Below, one piece after another: positions 17,321 to 25,725 of a stretch of DNA of 64,000 bases. Origin of the DNA: Dokdonella_A sp963775445 (GTDB lineage: Bacteria > Pseudomonadota > Gammaproteobacteria > Xanthomonadales > Rhodanobacteraceae); the NCBI GenBank assembly GCA_963775445.1, contig CAVZIT010000004.1:434001-498000 (forward strand), in the 5' to 3' direction. The notes beneath the pieces were generated by a model, which ran no database searches, was not told the DNA's origin, and was given only the letters and a program-made list of their open reading frames with translations. How positions within the stretch are numbered: the stretch's first letter is position 1; each line of letters starts with the position of its first letter. A program made the position numbers and the translations under genes.

Positions 17321-18189
17321 TGGCTGTGGACATTTATCGCAAACGTCACGCTTTCAATGTGATCGCGCTGACCCTGAGCGGCCTCGCGACCGCATTCGGG
17401 CTGATCTTCCTAGCGTGGATCCTGTGGATCACGCTGAGTCGTGGCTTCAGCGCGTTCAGCGGCGCGTTGTTTACAAAAATTACCGCCTATGCGGACGAGG
17501 GAGGCCTTTCCAACGCCATTGTCGGCAGTCTCCTGATCGACCTGCTTGCCATTGCGATCTGCGCGCCGATCGGAGTCATGGCCGGGACCTATCTTGCGGA
17601 ATTCGCGAGCCGCTCGAAACTCGGTTCGACAATTCGCTTCCTCAACGACATCCTGCTTTCCGCGCCGTCGATCGTGCTCGGTCTGTTCGTGTATGTCATC
17701 GTGGTGCTGCCAATGACATCACTGACGCACGGCAGGGTGAGCTTCTCGGGGTTTGCCGGGGCCGTGGCACTGGCGCTGATCGGGTTGCCGGTCATCGTCC
17801 GGACCACTGACGAGATGCTGCAACTGGTGCCCGGCACTCTGCGCGAGGCGGCGCTGTCGCTCGGTATCCCGCAATGGAAGCTGACGACGCAAGTACTGAT
17901 GCGCGCGGCCGGTTCAGGCATCCTGACCGGCATGCTGCTCGCGCTTGCGCGTCTTGCCGGCGAAACCGCACCTCTGCTGTTCACGGCGTTCGGCAACAAC
18001 TACATGACGCTCAAACCCTTCGACAAGATGGCCAGCCTGCCCGTGACGATCTATCAGTACACCAACGATCCGAATCCCAGGATGCACGCAATAGCATGGG
18101 CCGGTGCGTTGCTGATCACGTTGTTCGTGCTGGCGCTGAGCCTCGTGACTCGCCTGCTGTTTGCGCGCCGCAAGGCAAGTTATGACTGA
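17320..18189 (+). CDS. pstA: Phosphate ABC transporter permease PstA
   Basis: 289 residues, about six helices. The PstA signatures are IVLGLFVYVIVV in the membrane, the docking loop MLQLVPGTLREAALSLGIPQWK, and GETAPLLFTAFGNNY. It pairs with PstC to form the inner-membrane channel. Coupling is tight on both sides: one base shared with pstC and an 8-nt overlap with pstB. Confidence 0.95.
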   Translation: MAVDIYRKRHAFNVIALTLSGLATAFGLIFLAWILWITLSRGFSAFSGALFTKITAYADEGGLSNAIVGSLLIDLLAIAICAPIGVMAGTYLAEFASRSKLGSTIRFLNDILLSAPSIVLGLFVYVIVVLPMTSLTHGRVSFSGFAGAVALALIGLPVIVRTTDEMLQLVPGTLREAALSLGIPQWKLTTQVLMRAAGSGILTGMLLALARLAGETAPLLFTAFGNNYMTLKPFDKMASLPVTIYQYTNDPNPRMHAIAWAGALLITLFVLALSLVTRLLFARRKASYD

Positions 18190-18994
18190 TCTCGCCATGC
18201 CCTCCATGACGCCGGTATCCGGATCGGATGTCGCCGATGCACGCATCAAGATCAGGGTGCGCGACCTCGAGTTCTATTATGGGGATTTCCATGCGCTCAA
18301 GGGTATCGGCATGGATATCGCGCAAAACCAGGTGACCGCGATCATCGGTCCCTCAGGATGTGGCAAATCCACGTTGCTGCGCATCTTCAATCGCATCTAT
18401 GCGATCTACCCGAAACTCCAGGCACGCGGCGAGGTGCTGCTGGATGGCGAGAACATTCTCGACCCCGGCTATTCGCTGAACCGACTGCGCAGCAAGGTCG
18501 GCATGGTGTTCCAGAAGCCGGTGCCATTTCCGATGACGATCTTCGAGAACGTCGCCTATGGTATTCGCCATCACGAAAGACTCAAGCGCAAGGCGATGGA
18601 CGAGCGCGTCGAGGCCGCACTGCGTGCCGCCGCGCTGTGGGACGAGGTCAAGGACAAACTCGCAAAGAGCGCATTGAGTCTGTCCGGTGGCCAGCAGCAG
18701 CGCCTGTGCATTGCGCGCGGCATCGCGCTGAAACCGCAGGTGCTGCTGCTCGATGAGCCAACTTCGGCACTCGATCCGATCGCCACGGGTCGCGTCGAGC
18801 AGTTGATCGAGGAATTGAAACGCGACTACACCATCGTCATCGTCACCCATAACATGCAGCAGGCCGCGCGCGTTTCCGACAACACTGCATTCATGTACCT
18901 GGGGGAATTGATCGAGGTCGGCGACACCGAGAAGATATTCACGCGGCCCGAACGCAAGCAGACCGAGGACTACATCACCGGCCGCTTCGGTTGA
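18182..18994 (+). CDS. pstB: Phosphate ABC transporter ATPase PstB
   Basis: 270 residues. Walker A GPSGCGKS is at 56-63, followed by the PstB-specific region LLRIFNRIYAIYPKLQARGEV, VFQKPVPFPMTIFENVAYG, the signature LSLSGGQQQR, Walker B VLLLDEPTSALDP and the switch histidine in IVTHNMQQA. It energises phosphate import. The ATG at 18182 overlaps pstA. The N-terminal 20 residues are a short extension without known function. Confidence 0.96.
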   Translation: MTDLAMPSMTPVSGSDVADARIKIRVRDLEFYYGDFHALKGIGMDIAQNQVTAIIGPSGCGKSTLLRIFNRIYAIYPKLQARGEVLLDGENILDPGYSLNRLRSKVGMVFQKPVPFPMTIFENVAYGIRHHERLKRKAMDERVEAALRAAALWDEVKDKLAKSALSLSGGQQQRLCIARGIALKPQVLLLDEPTSALDPIATGRVEQLIEELKRDYTIVIVTHNMQQAARVSDNTAFMYLGELIEVGDTEKIFTRPERKQTEDYITGRFG

Positions 18995-19013
18995 GGAACA
19001 GGAATCCAGCACG

Positions 19014-19748
19014 ATGAGCATTTCCAAGGAACACATCATTCGCAGCTACGACGACGAGCTCAATCGGTTGACCGGTGAGATCGTGCGCATGGGCGAACTC
19101 GCGGCGAGCCAGCTCGAAGCCGCCATCGACGTGGTCGAGCGCCGCGACGAGCGTGCGGCCATGCGCGTCATGGAAAACGACGACGCGATTGACGCGATGG
19201 AACACGAGATCAGCCACGATGTCGTGCGCCTGCTGGCGTTGCGTGCGCCAATGGCCCGCGACCTGCGCGAAGTGTTCGCTGCCCTGCGCATCGCTGCCGA
19301 CATTGAGCGCATCGGCGACTATGCGGCCAACGTTGCGAAGCGCTCGATTCCGTTGTCCATGGTGGCGCCGGTCACGCCGGCTCGGGGGCTGTACCGGCTC
19401 TCGGAACTCGCCACGCGCGCCGTGCGACAAGTGCTGGCCGCCTACAGCGACGGCGATGCCGAACGTGCGCACGCCGTGTGGCGCAACGACGTCAAGCTCG
19501 ACGAGGCCTATACGGGTCTGTTTCGCGAACTCCTGACCTACATGATGGAGGATCCGCGAAGCATCACTTCCTGTGCGCACCTGTTGTTCATGGCGAAAAA
19601 CATCGAGCGAATCGGCGATCACGCCACCAACATCGCCGAGAATGTCTGGTTCCTGGTCAAGGGCGAGCCGTTGCAGACGCCGCGCCGCAAGGGCGATGAA
19701 ACGTCCGACGCCGAGATGCCGAATCTCGGAGCAGATCGCAAGTCTTGA
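19014..19748 (+). CDS. phoU: Phosphate signalling protein PhoU
   Basis: 244 residues forming two three-helix bundles, each with the PhoU metal-binding motif E-R-I-(G)-D-(Y/H)-A-x-N: IERIGDYAANVAKRS near 98 and IERIGDHATNIAENV near 200. PhoU reports the Pst transport state to PhoR and restrains the regulon when phosphate is ample. An AGGAA ribosome site lies ahead of the ATG, 19 nt after pstB. Since PhoR here has no membrane segment, PhoU is the likeliest route for its signal. Confidence 0.95.
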   Translation: MSISKEHIIRSYDDELNRLTGEIVRMGELAASQLEAAIDVVERRDERAAMRVMENDDAIDAMEHEISHDVVRLLALRAPMARDLREVFAALRIAADIERIGDYAANVAKRSIPLSMVAPVTPARGLYRLSELATRAVRQVLAAYSDGDAERAHAVWRNDVKLDEAYTGLFRELLTYMMEDPRSITSCAHLLFMAKNIERIGDHATNIAENVWFLVKGEPLQTPRRKGDETSDAEMPNLGADRKS

Positions 19749-20033
19749 AGACGATCTCCGCAACCTGCGCTCGGGAAAATAATGCGCGGTGCAATCATCG
19801 CGGCCACGCTTCGCCGCAGGTTCAAGTTTCTGCTTTCATTATCTGATCGTCGGCTTTCGGCGTAGCCCCGCGGGTCGTTGACGCCGCATGCGAGCTCTCG
19901 TGCCCGGCTCGGCGATAGTCCCTCGCTGCGTTGTCGGACACGGGAAATCCTTCCGACCGCGCAATACCCGATAACTGCGGCGGATCAACGATACGGGTTG
20001 TTCCCGCGAGCGCTCCAGCGACAACCGGCGCCG
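19749..20033. other. Intergenic region after phoU
   Basis: About 285 nt without a recognised gene. It carries a 14-mer, GCCGCAGGTTCAAG (19813-19826), that recurs after the next operon at 24991-25004. No clear terminator hairpin with a T run was seen for the pst operon. Confidence 0.4.
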
Positions 20034-20069
20034 CTGTCATCACCTTGTAACGGCGCCAAGGTTTACATA
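20034..20069 (+). promoter_or_regulatory. Pho box and -10 element upstream of the glycosyltransferase/PAP2 operon
   Basis: CTGTCAT-CACC-TTGTAAC (20034-20051) has the 7-4-7 PhoB box layout. Its first half is identical to consensus, and its second half resembles those of the pst promoter. TACATA (20064-20069), 12 nt downstream, has the spacing of the -10 in PhoB-activated promoters. The first gene starts 114 nt after the box. This is read by eye only; binding is inferred. Confidence 0.65.
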
Positions 20070-20164
20070 GGCACCGATGGGAGCGTGCGCACTGGTTAGA
20101 GCGCGCGCCGCAGTGCCTGCCGATGCGATCAACCGGAACAATCCCGATGCGCCGAACAACTCCA

Positions 20165-21298
20165 ATGCACATTGTCGACTCGACCTTGTTCTTCGCGCCG
20201 CACAGTGGCGGAGTGAAGCGCTACCTTCTCGCAAAACACCATTTCCTGAGCGCGCGCCACGGCGTCGATCACACGTTGCTGATTCCGGGCGCACGCGACA
20301 GCATGAATACGGCCGACGTCGTCGAAGTCGGTGCGCCGCGTGTCCCGTTTGCGGGCGGCTACCGCTTGCCGTTGCGCCCAACAGCATGGCGTGACGCCAT
20401 CTGCCAACTGCAACCCGATGTGATCGAAGTGGGCGATCCCTATCACCTCGCCTGGGCTGCGCTGGCCGCGGCCGAGAGGCTTGACATTCCGACGGTCGCA
20501 TTTGCCCATTCGGATTTGTCGCGACTGGTTGCCGGCAATTTCGGCCGACTGGTCGGGATGGCCATGGATGCGTATCTGCGGCGACTTTACGCACGCTTCG
20601 ATCTGGTGCTGGCACCGAGTCTGACGGTCGCGACGCATTTGAAGTCCATCGGCGTCGAACACGTCCAAATTCAGCCGCTGGGAGTTGATGCGAACGTGTT
20701 TCACCCGGCAGCGCGCGACATCAGTCTGCGCGGTCAACTCGCTCTGCCGGCCGATACGCGGCTGCTGGTGTTCGCCGGGCGCATGGCGCGCGAGAAGCGC
20801 ATTGCGCTCATGCGAAGTGCGATTGAGGGACTCGGTCCACGCTATCACCTGCTGCTGATTGGAGGTCATGAGCGCCGCCGCGTTTCGGCGCAAGTCACGT
20901 TGCTGCCGTATCAACACGACGCGCGCCGGATCGCGCGCCTTCTTGCCAGCGCCGATGCGCTGGTTCATGCCGGCCCGCATGAAACTTTCGGTCTGGTCGT
21001 TCTCGAAGCGATGGCTTGCGGCTTGCCCGTCGTCGCGGTCAAATCCGGTGCGCTCGCCGAGCTCGTCGATGCTGAAGTCGGTTGTCTCGCCGAACCTGAT
21101 CGCGTCGAATCGTTGCAACACGCAATTCGCGCCCTCTATGCCGGTGATCGCGAGCGCATGGGCCGTCGCGCGCGAGCGCGCGTCGAGCAGCAATACACCT
21201 GGGAACAAACGCTGACTGCGCAACTGCGACACTATGCGCGGCTGATCCGGCTCAGCGAGAGGGCGCCGTCCCTGGTTCCCAATTACGCATCGCCATGA
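20165..21298 (+). CDS. Family 4 glycosyltransferase (first of operon)
   Basis: 377 residues of GT-B fold. The N-terminal acceptor domain opens MHIVDSTLFFAPHSGGVKRY, and the C-terminal nucleotide-sugar domain has VFAGRMAREKRI, the HAGPHETFGLVVLEAMACG motif with the catalytic E-x7-E, and a LVDAEVGCLAEP closing. It resembles mannosyl/glucosyl transferases of the PimB/MgtA kind that act on lipid acceptors; the acceptor here is unknown. The start at 20165 follows the sequence pattern of the family. It overlaps the next gene by 4 nt and is the promoter-proximal gene under a putative Pho box. Confidence 0.85.
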   Translation: MHIVDSTLFFAPHSGGVKRYLLAKHHFLSARHGVDHTLLIPGARDSMNTADVVEVGAPRVPFAGGYRLPLRPTAWRDAICQLQPDVIEVGDPYHLAWAALAAAERLDIPTVAFAHSDLSRLVAGNFGRLVGMAMDAYLRRLYARFDLVLAPSLTVATHLKSIGVEHVQIQPLGVDANVFHPAARDISLRGQLALPADTRLLVFAGRMAREKRIALMRSAIEGLGPRYHLLLIGGHERRRVSAQVTLLPYQHDARRIARLLASADALVHAGPHETFGLVVLEAMACGLPVVAVKSGALAELVDAEVGCLAEPDRVESLQHAIRALYAGDRERMGRRARARVEQQYTWEQTLTAQLRHYARLIRLSERAPSLVPNYASP

Positions 21299-22032
21299 CA
21301 GCGCGCTTGTGCATCGCGGTGCACGATGTCGCGCCGATTACCTGGCCGCAGTGCGAGAGTCTGCTCAAGCTGATCAGCGAATTCGGCAGTCCGCCGGTCA
21401 CATTGCTGGTCGTTCCCGATTACCACCGTCACGGTCGACTGATCGAATCGCCCAAAGTGGTGCGCGCGATCGATTCGTGGGTGGACCGGGGCGCCGAAGT
21501 GGCATTGCACGGCTACTCCCACTGCGACGAATCGGCGCCACCGCGACGTACCGGTGACTGGGTGCGCCGTCGGGTGCTGACGGCTGGTGAGGGCGAGTTT
21601 TCCGCGCTGGCGGCAAGTGAAGCCGCGCGCCGCATCCGTCGCGGCTGGAGCGAACTGGTCGACCTTGGTTGGCCCACTCGCGGTTTCGTCGCTCCCGCGT
21701 GGCTCAGCAGCGGCGGAACGTGGACGGCGCTGTGCGACTCGCCATTGCGCTATGCCAGCACGCGACGGTCGTTGGTTCTGCTCGAGGACATGCGCGAAAT
21801 CCACGCGCCAGCCCTTTCGTTGTCGGTGCGTTCTTGCTGGCGCCGCCGCATCAGTCGCGCTTGGCTGCACTGGTTTCGCGCGACCATGGCCGCGGCACCG
21901 TTGCTGCGCATCGCCTTGCATCCGTCCGATGCGCAACATGACGACGTGATGGAAGATTGGCGGCGCGTACTTGGCGCATTGTTGACCCAGCGTGAACCGG
22001 TGACCAAGGCGCAGGCGCTGGGTCTGGCATGA
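21295..22032 (+). CDS. DUF2334 polysaccharide-deacetylase-like protein
   Basis: 245 residues of the NodB-related DUF2334 group: LCIAVHDVAP with the metal-site Asp at the start, VTLLVVPDYH, VALHGYSHCDE with the HxxxH-like metal histidines, GFVAPAWL, and IALHPSDAQH near the end. Family members are thought to remove acyl groups from glycans. No signal peptide is visible, so it probably acts on a cytoplasmic glycolipid intermediate. It overlaps both neighbours by 4 nt (ATGA), indicating translational coupling. Confidence 0.85.
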   Translation: MTARLCIAVHDVAPITWPQCESLLKLISEFGSPPVTLLVVPDYHRHGRLIESPKVVRAIDSWVDRGAEVALHGYSHCDESAPPRRTGDWVRRRVLTAGEGEFSALAASEAARRIRRGWSELVDLGWPTRGFVAPAWLSSGGTWTALCDSPLRYASTRRSLVLLEDMREIHAPALSLSVRSCWRRRISRAWLHWFRATMAAAPLLRIALHPSDAQHDDVMEDWRRVLGALLTQREPVTKAQALGLA

Positions 22033-23039
22033 CGCTGCGCGCGGCCACCTGGCTTGCCGGCGCACTCGCGGTGGCGGCCACGCTGATAGTGCCAACCGCG
22101 CTCACGGGCACCGCATGGTTGCCGGCGCTGTCTCGCTTTCCGTTTAACGGGACGCTGGCAATCGGCGCCGTGATTCTTGGAAGCTGGCTGGCGAAGGGAA
22201 TAAAGTTTCGTTTGCTGACCGCCGCGCTGGGGCAGTCGACCGGTCTTGCGACCTGCGTCGCGGTATCGCTCGGATGCGATCTCGGGTTCGCTGCCACGCC
22301 CGGCGGCGTCGGAGGATATCCCGCCACAATCTTCCTGTTCGATCGTGTCGGTGTTGCTCCCGTTTGCGCTGCGGCAATCGCGGCGGCCGATCAGGCGCTC
22401 GACCTGGTCTTCTTTCTGGTTGCGGTTCCGCTGGCGTCGTTGTGGCTGGCTGCGCACGGCGTGTCGGTGTGGATCAGAGTCAGTGTGAGTGCATCTCTTC
22501 TGCTACTGGCCGCAGTGACGTTATGCGCGCTTGTGCTTTGGCGCATCACTCGATTGCGTCCGGGCGTGTTAATCAGTGTGCTGGCGAGACTACCTTTGCT
22601 GCTTCGCCGGCGTGTGCTGCTCGCGCGCTGGTGGATCGAATTGCGCGCGCATCTGCGTACGTTGCGCACGGCTTCTCCCCTGGTCCTCTGCACGAGTCTC
22701 ATGATGACCGTCATTCAGTGGGTCTTGCGTTTCGCTGTGCTCGGCGTGGCGCTGGCCTGGCTGGGGCATCCGGCCCCGCCGATTGCGGTATTTCTTTTCC
22801 AGGCGGTTGCCTTGCATGCGGGTCAGTGGACCGGTGTGCCGGGTGGGGTGGGCGGCGCCGACCTGATTCTCGCGAAGACCCTCGGTGGATGGTCACCTGT
22901 CGCGAGCCTCGCGACGGCGCTCCTGATCTGGCGTCTTGCAACATTTCACCTGACCCTCCTCGGCGGAGGCGTCGCATTTGCCGCGCTGAGCGCGCGACGA
23001 TCTTCGACCCGGACGCTTCTTGCCGATGCCGGTACTTGA
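22029..23039 (+). CDS. UPF0104 / lysylphosphatidylglycerol-synthase-type membrane protein
   Basis: 336 residues with about eight membrane helices. Family marks are the early FRLLTAALGQ loop, FAATPGGVGGYPATIFLF, and FLFQAVALHAGQWTGVPGGVGGADLIL near the end. It matches the membrane half of MprF-like proteins, which flips or scans phospholipids, without the aminoacyl-transferase half. In this operon it could move the glycolipid product or a precursor across the membrane; that is inference. ATGA overlap with the gene before it; 159 nt to the next. Confidence 0.82.
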   Translation: MTLRAATWLAGALAVAATLIVPTALTGTAWLPALSRFPFNGTLAIGAVILGSWLAKGIKFRLLTAALGQSTGLATCVAVSLGCDLGFAATPGGVGGYPATIFLFDRVGVAPVCAAAIAAADQALDLVFFLVAVPLASLWLAAHGVSVWIRVSVSASLLLLAAVTLCALVLWRITRLRPGVLISVLARLPLLLRRRVLLARWWIELRAHLRTLRTASPLVLCTSLMMTVIQWVLRFAVLGVALAWLGHPAPPIAVFLFQAVALHAGQWTGVPGGVGGADLILAKTLGGWSPVASLATALLIWRLATFHLTLLGGGVAFAALSARRSSTRTLLADAGT

Positions 23040-23198
23040 GTGTCGATCGGTCCCCGCGCTACGGCATGGTGATCGAGCGGTTCGACTCGGATACGCCCGA
23101 TCGAGGCTGCTGCGGTTGTAACTGAAGTGTCATTGCGCGGCCATCTGCCATTCACCCAACGCGGGCAGCATACGCCGCGTCGGCCACGGAATAGCAGC

Positions 23199-24344
23199 AT
23201 GCGCATCGCCATCGTCACCGAAACCTGGCCACCAGAAATCAACGGGGTCGCATTGACAGTACAGGCACTGGCTGTTGGCCTGGTCGCGCAAGGTCATGCT
23301 GTCGAGGTGATCCGCCCGCGCGTCAAGGCCGACAACGACCCCGATCTTTCTTCGCGAGTGTGCAACGAAGTTGCGGTGCCAGGCGCTCGCGTGCCGCGCT
23401 ACCCGATGCTCCGTTTCGGTCTGCCGGCCGGTCGCCTGCTGCTGCGACGCTGGCAGGCGGAAAAACCCGATGTGCTGTATGCCGCGACCGAAGGTCCGTT
23501 GGGCTGGAGCGCTCTCGCGATCGCGCGAAAGCTCGGCATTCCGGTCAGCAGCGGGTTTCATACCCGCTTCGACGATTTCGCCGACCATTACGGTTTGGGG
23601 CTGATCGCGCCAGCGGTGTTGTCCTACCTGCGGCGCTTTCACAACCGCGCGCAGGTAACGCTGGTGCCGACCGCCGAGTTGGCTGCAGTGCTCGAACGCA
23701 ACGGCTTTCACAACGTTCGAGTATTGCGACGCGCGGTCGATGTCGAGTTGTTCCATCCGATGCGGCGGGATCGATCGCTGCGCGCCGCCTGGGGTGTCGG
23801 AACGGCGGATCCGGTGTTGCTGCAGGTCGGGCGCATCGCTCCGGAAAAGAATCTTGCGCTGGCGGTGAAGGCATTTCATGCAATCCAGCGACGACAGCCA
23901 CGGGCCCGCTTGGTGATGGTCGGAGATGGGCCGGACCGCCGCGCGCTTGCAGCACAAAATCCGGACGTGGTCTTCACCGGCGCGCTGCGTGGTGACGATC
24001 TGGCGCGTTGCTATGCGAGTGCCGATGTGTTCCTGTTTCCGAGTCTGACCGAAACTTTCGGCAACGTCACTCTCGAAGCGATGGCAAGCGGCTTGGCGGT
24101 CGTCGCGTTCGACTATGCCGCCGCTCGCGAAATGATCGTGGATGCTTCCTCTGGTGTTCTCGTGCCGTTTGGCGATGCAGACGCCTTTGTTTCTGCTGCG
24201 TTGGCGCTCGCATGCGACATCGGTTGCCGCGCTCGGATGCGTGCGTGCGCTCGCGCGGTGGCTGAAAGCGTGAGCAGTCCCCATCAGGCCAGCGCCTGCT
24301 TCGCGCAGCTGCTTGCTTCGTTGATGCTGCGCGAGGCTGCTTGA
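23199..24344 (+). CDS. Family 4 glycosyltransferase (MgtA/PimB-like)
   Basis: 381 residues. The N-terminus MRIAIVTETWPPEINGVALT is characteristic of the lipid glycosyltransferases that include SqdX, MgtA and PimB. The acceptor side contains SSGFHTRFDDFADHYG and the donor side VLLQVGRIAPEKNLALAVKAF, VGDGPDRRAL and FLFPSLTETFGNVTLEAMASG. Some relatives glycosylate diacylglycerol during phosphate limitation. The gene shares its TGATG junction with the PAP2 phosphatase, which could supply diacylglycerol. Substrate and sugar cannot be told from sequence. Confidence 0.87.
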   Translation: MRIAIVTETWPPEINGVALTVQALAVGLVAQGHAVEVIRPRVKADNDPDLSSRVCNEVAVPGARVPRYPMLRFGLPAGRLLLRRWQAEKPDVLYAATEGPLGWSALAIARKLGIPVSSGFHTRFDDFADHYGLGLIAPAVLSYLRRFHNRAQVTLVPTAELAAVLERNGFHNVRVLRRAVDVELFHPMRRDRSLRAAWGVGTADPVLLQVGRIAPEKNLALAVKAFHAIQRRQPRARLVMVGDGPDRRALAAQNPDVVFTGALRGDDLARCYASADVFLFPSLTETFGNVTLEAMASGLAVVAFDYAAAREMIVDASSGVLVPFGDADAFVSAALALACDIGCRARMRACARAVAESVSSPHQASACFAQLLASLMLREAA

Positions 24345-24898
24345 TGGAGCTCGAACGTTGGCGACGGCTCGACCTGCAAAGTGGCGAGTGGCGTCTGTGC
24401 CTGGCTTGCAATCGCTGGGCAGCGGACACGGCGATCACCCGGTTCTTCGGGATGGTCAGCCGGCTTGGCGATGGCGCCTTCTGGTATCTGCTGATTGCCG
24501 CATTCAGCCTGTTCGGCGGAATGCGTGGAATCAGGACGGCACTGCACATGGCGGGAATCGGCCTGGTTGCGGCACTGCTCTATCGCACTCTCAAGCGCTG
24601 GGCACGGCGCCCGCGACCATTTCGTACGCACCACGGCATCATTGCCCATGTGCCACCGCTCGACGAATTCAGTTTCCCGTCGGGACACACCTTGCACGCG
24701 GTAGCGTTCACCATCGTCGCCGTTGCCCATTTCCCGCTGCTGGCGCCGTTGTTGTTGCCGTTCACCGTGCTCGTTGCCGCGTCGCGCGTGGTCCTCGGCT
24801 TGCATTATCCAAGTGATGTTCTGGCCGCAACGCTGATTGGCATGGGCCTCGGTGGCGGATCGCTCTATTTGGCACGGGGAATAGGCCTGCTTTCGTGA
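24344..24898 (+). CDS. PAP2-family membrane phosphatase
   Basis: 184 residues, about five helices. The three PAP2 signature motifs are complete: KRWARRPRP (K-x6-RP), FPSGHTLHA and SRVVLGLHYPSDV with the catalytic histidines. Family members dephosphorylate phosphatidate, phosphatidylglycerophosphate or undecaprenyl pyrophosphate. As last gene of the putative Pho-controlled operon, phosphatidate-to-diacylglycerol conversion is attractive, but undecaprenyl pyrophosphate recycling is equally possible. The ATG at 24344 reuses the last base of the preceding stop. Confidence 0.88.
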   Translation: MELERWRRLDLQSGEWRLCLACNRWAADTAITRFFGMVSRLGDGAFWYLLIAAFSLFGGMRGIRTALHMAGIGLVAALLYRTLKRWARRPRPFRTHHGIIAHVPPLDEFSFPSGHTLHAVAFTIVAVAHFPLLAPLLLPFTVLVAASRVVLGLHYPSDVLAATLIGMGLGGGSLYLARGIGLLS

Positions 24899-25080
24899 CC
24901 TGCCGCCACCACCTTCGCGTAGACACGCAACAAGCGACCGCTGCGACAGCGGAAAACTGAAGCTCGCCCGAACGAACACGGTCGCGCTTTGCCGCAGGTT
25001 CAAGGTCACCCGCGTATCGTCATCGGGTCCTCAGCGAAATTTCGCTGCAAGCAGGCAGGTACCAAAGAATCGGAGGTCTC

Positions 25081-25644
25081 ATGAACACGCGTATCGAAGG
25101 CACGAAAGTAGTCATTCTCGCCACCCACGGTTTTGAAGAATCCGAACTCACCGAACCCCTGAAGGCGCTTAAGAACGCCGGAGCAGAGGTGCACGTGGCT
25201 TCGCCGGAGTCGGGCGAGATTCAGGGATTCAAGCATTTCGACAAAGGCCTCAAGGTCAAGGTCGATCGTCCGCTCGCCGACATCCGTGCCGCGGACTACG
25301 ACGCGGTCGTTCTGCCGGGCGGTCTGTTCAATCCGGACAAGTTGCGCACCAATGAAATCGCCCTGAATCTCGTTCGCGATTTCCTGAAGGCCGGCAAGCC
25401 GATCGCCGCCATTTGCCATGGCCCCTGGATTCTGGCCGACGCCGGCGCTTTGAGGGACCGCACGGTGACCTCGGTGCCGACCATCCGCAGGGATATCGAA
25501 AACGCGGGCGCCACCTGGGTCGACAAGGAAGTAGTGGTCGATAACGGGATCGTCACGAGCCGTACGCCCAAGGATCTCGCCGCGTTCAATGCAAAATTGA
25601 TCGAGGAGATTTCGGAAGGGCGCCACGACCGAAAGGCCGCATGA
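25081..25644 (+). CDS. PfpI/DJ-1 family protein (YhbO-like)
   Basis: 187 residues of the class I glutamine-amidotransferase-like fold. The conserved glutamate is in THGFEESEL, and the nucleophile elbow AICHGPW has Cys112-His113. The order of motifs (VVLPGG, ICHGPW, GATWVDKEVVVDNGIVTSRTP) is that of the PfpI subgroup, implicated in glyoxal or protein-damage defence and stress survival. A GGAGG sequence precedes the ATG. It stands alone, with a strong terminator on its right. Confidence 0.9.
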   Translation: MNTRIEGTKVVILATHGFEESELTEPLKALKNAGAEVHVASPESGEIQGFKHFDKGLKVKVDRPLADIRAADYDAVVLPGGLFNPDKLRTNEIALNLVRDFLKAGKPIAAICHGPWILADAGALRDRTVTSVPTIRRDIENAGATWVDKEVVVDNGIVTSRTPKDLAAFNAKLIEEISEGRHDRKAA

Positions 25645-25697
25645 TCAGCATGCGATGAGTCGTGATCCGGCCAGTTGACCGGTCGACTCGAATGGAC

Positions 25698-25725
25698 AGG
25701 AAAGCCCCGCGATGCGGGGCTTTCC
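25698..25725. terminator. Bidirectional terminator between pfpI-like gene and MFS gene
   Basis: A perfect 13-bp stem (AGGAAAGCCCCGC with GCGGGGCTTTCCT) with a GAT loop lies between two convergent genes. Each strand has a short T-rich end to the stem, so it can serve both. Confidence 0.85.

Noticed and set aside
19573..19782. Small frame overlapping the end of phoU and ending SLEDDLRNLRSGK
   Set aside because: It is out of frame with an intact phoU for most of its length and has no start signal; the ending is suggestive only.
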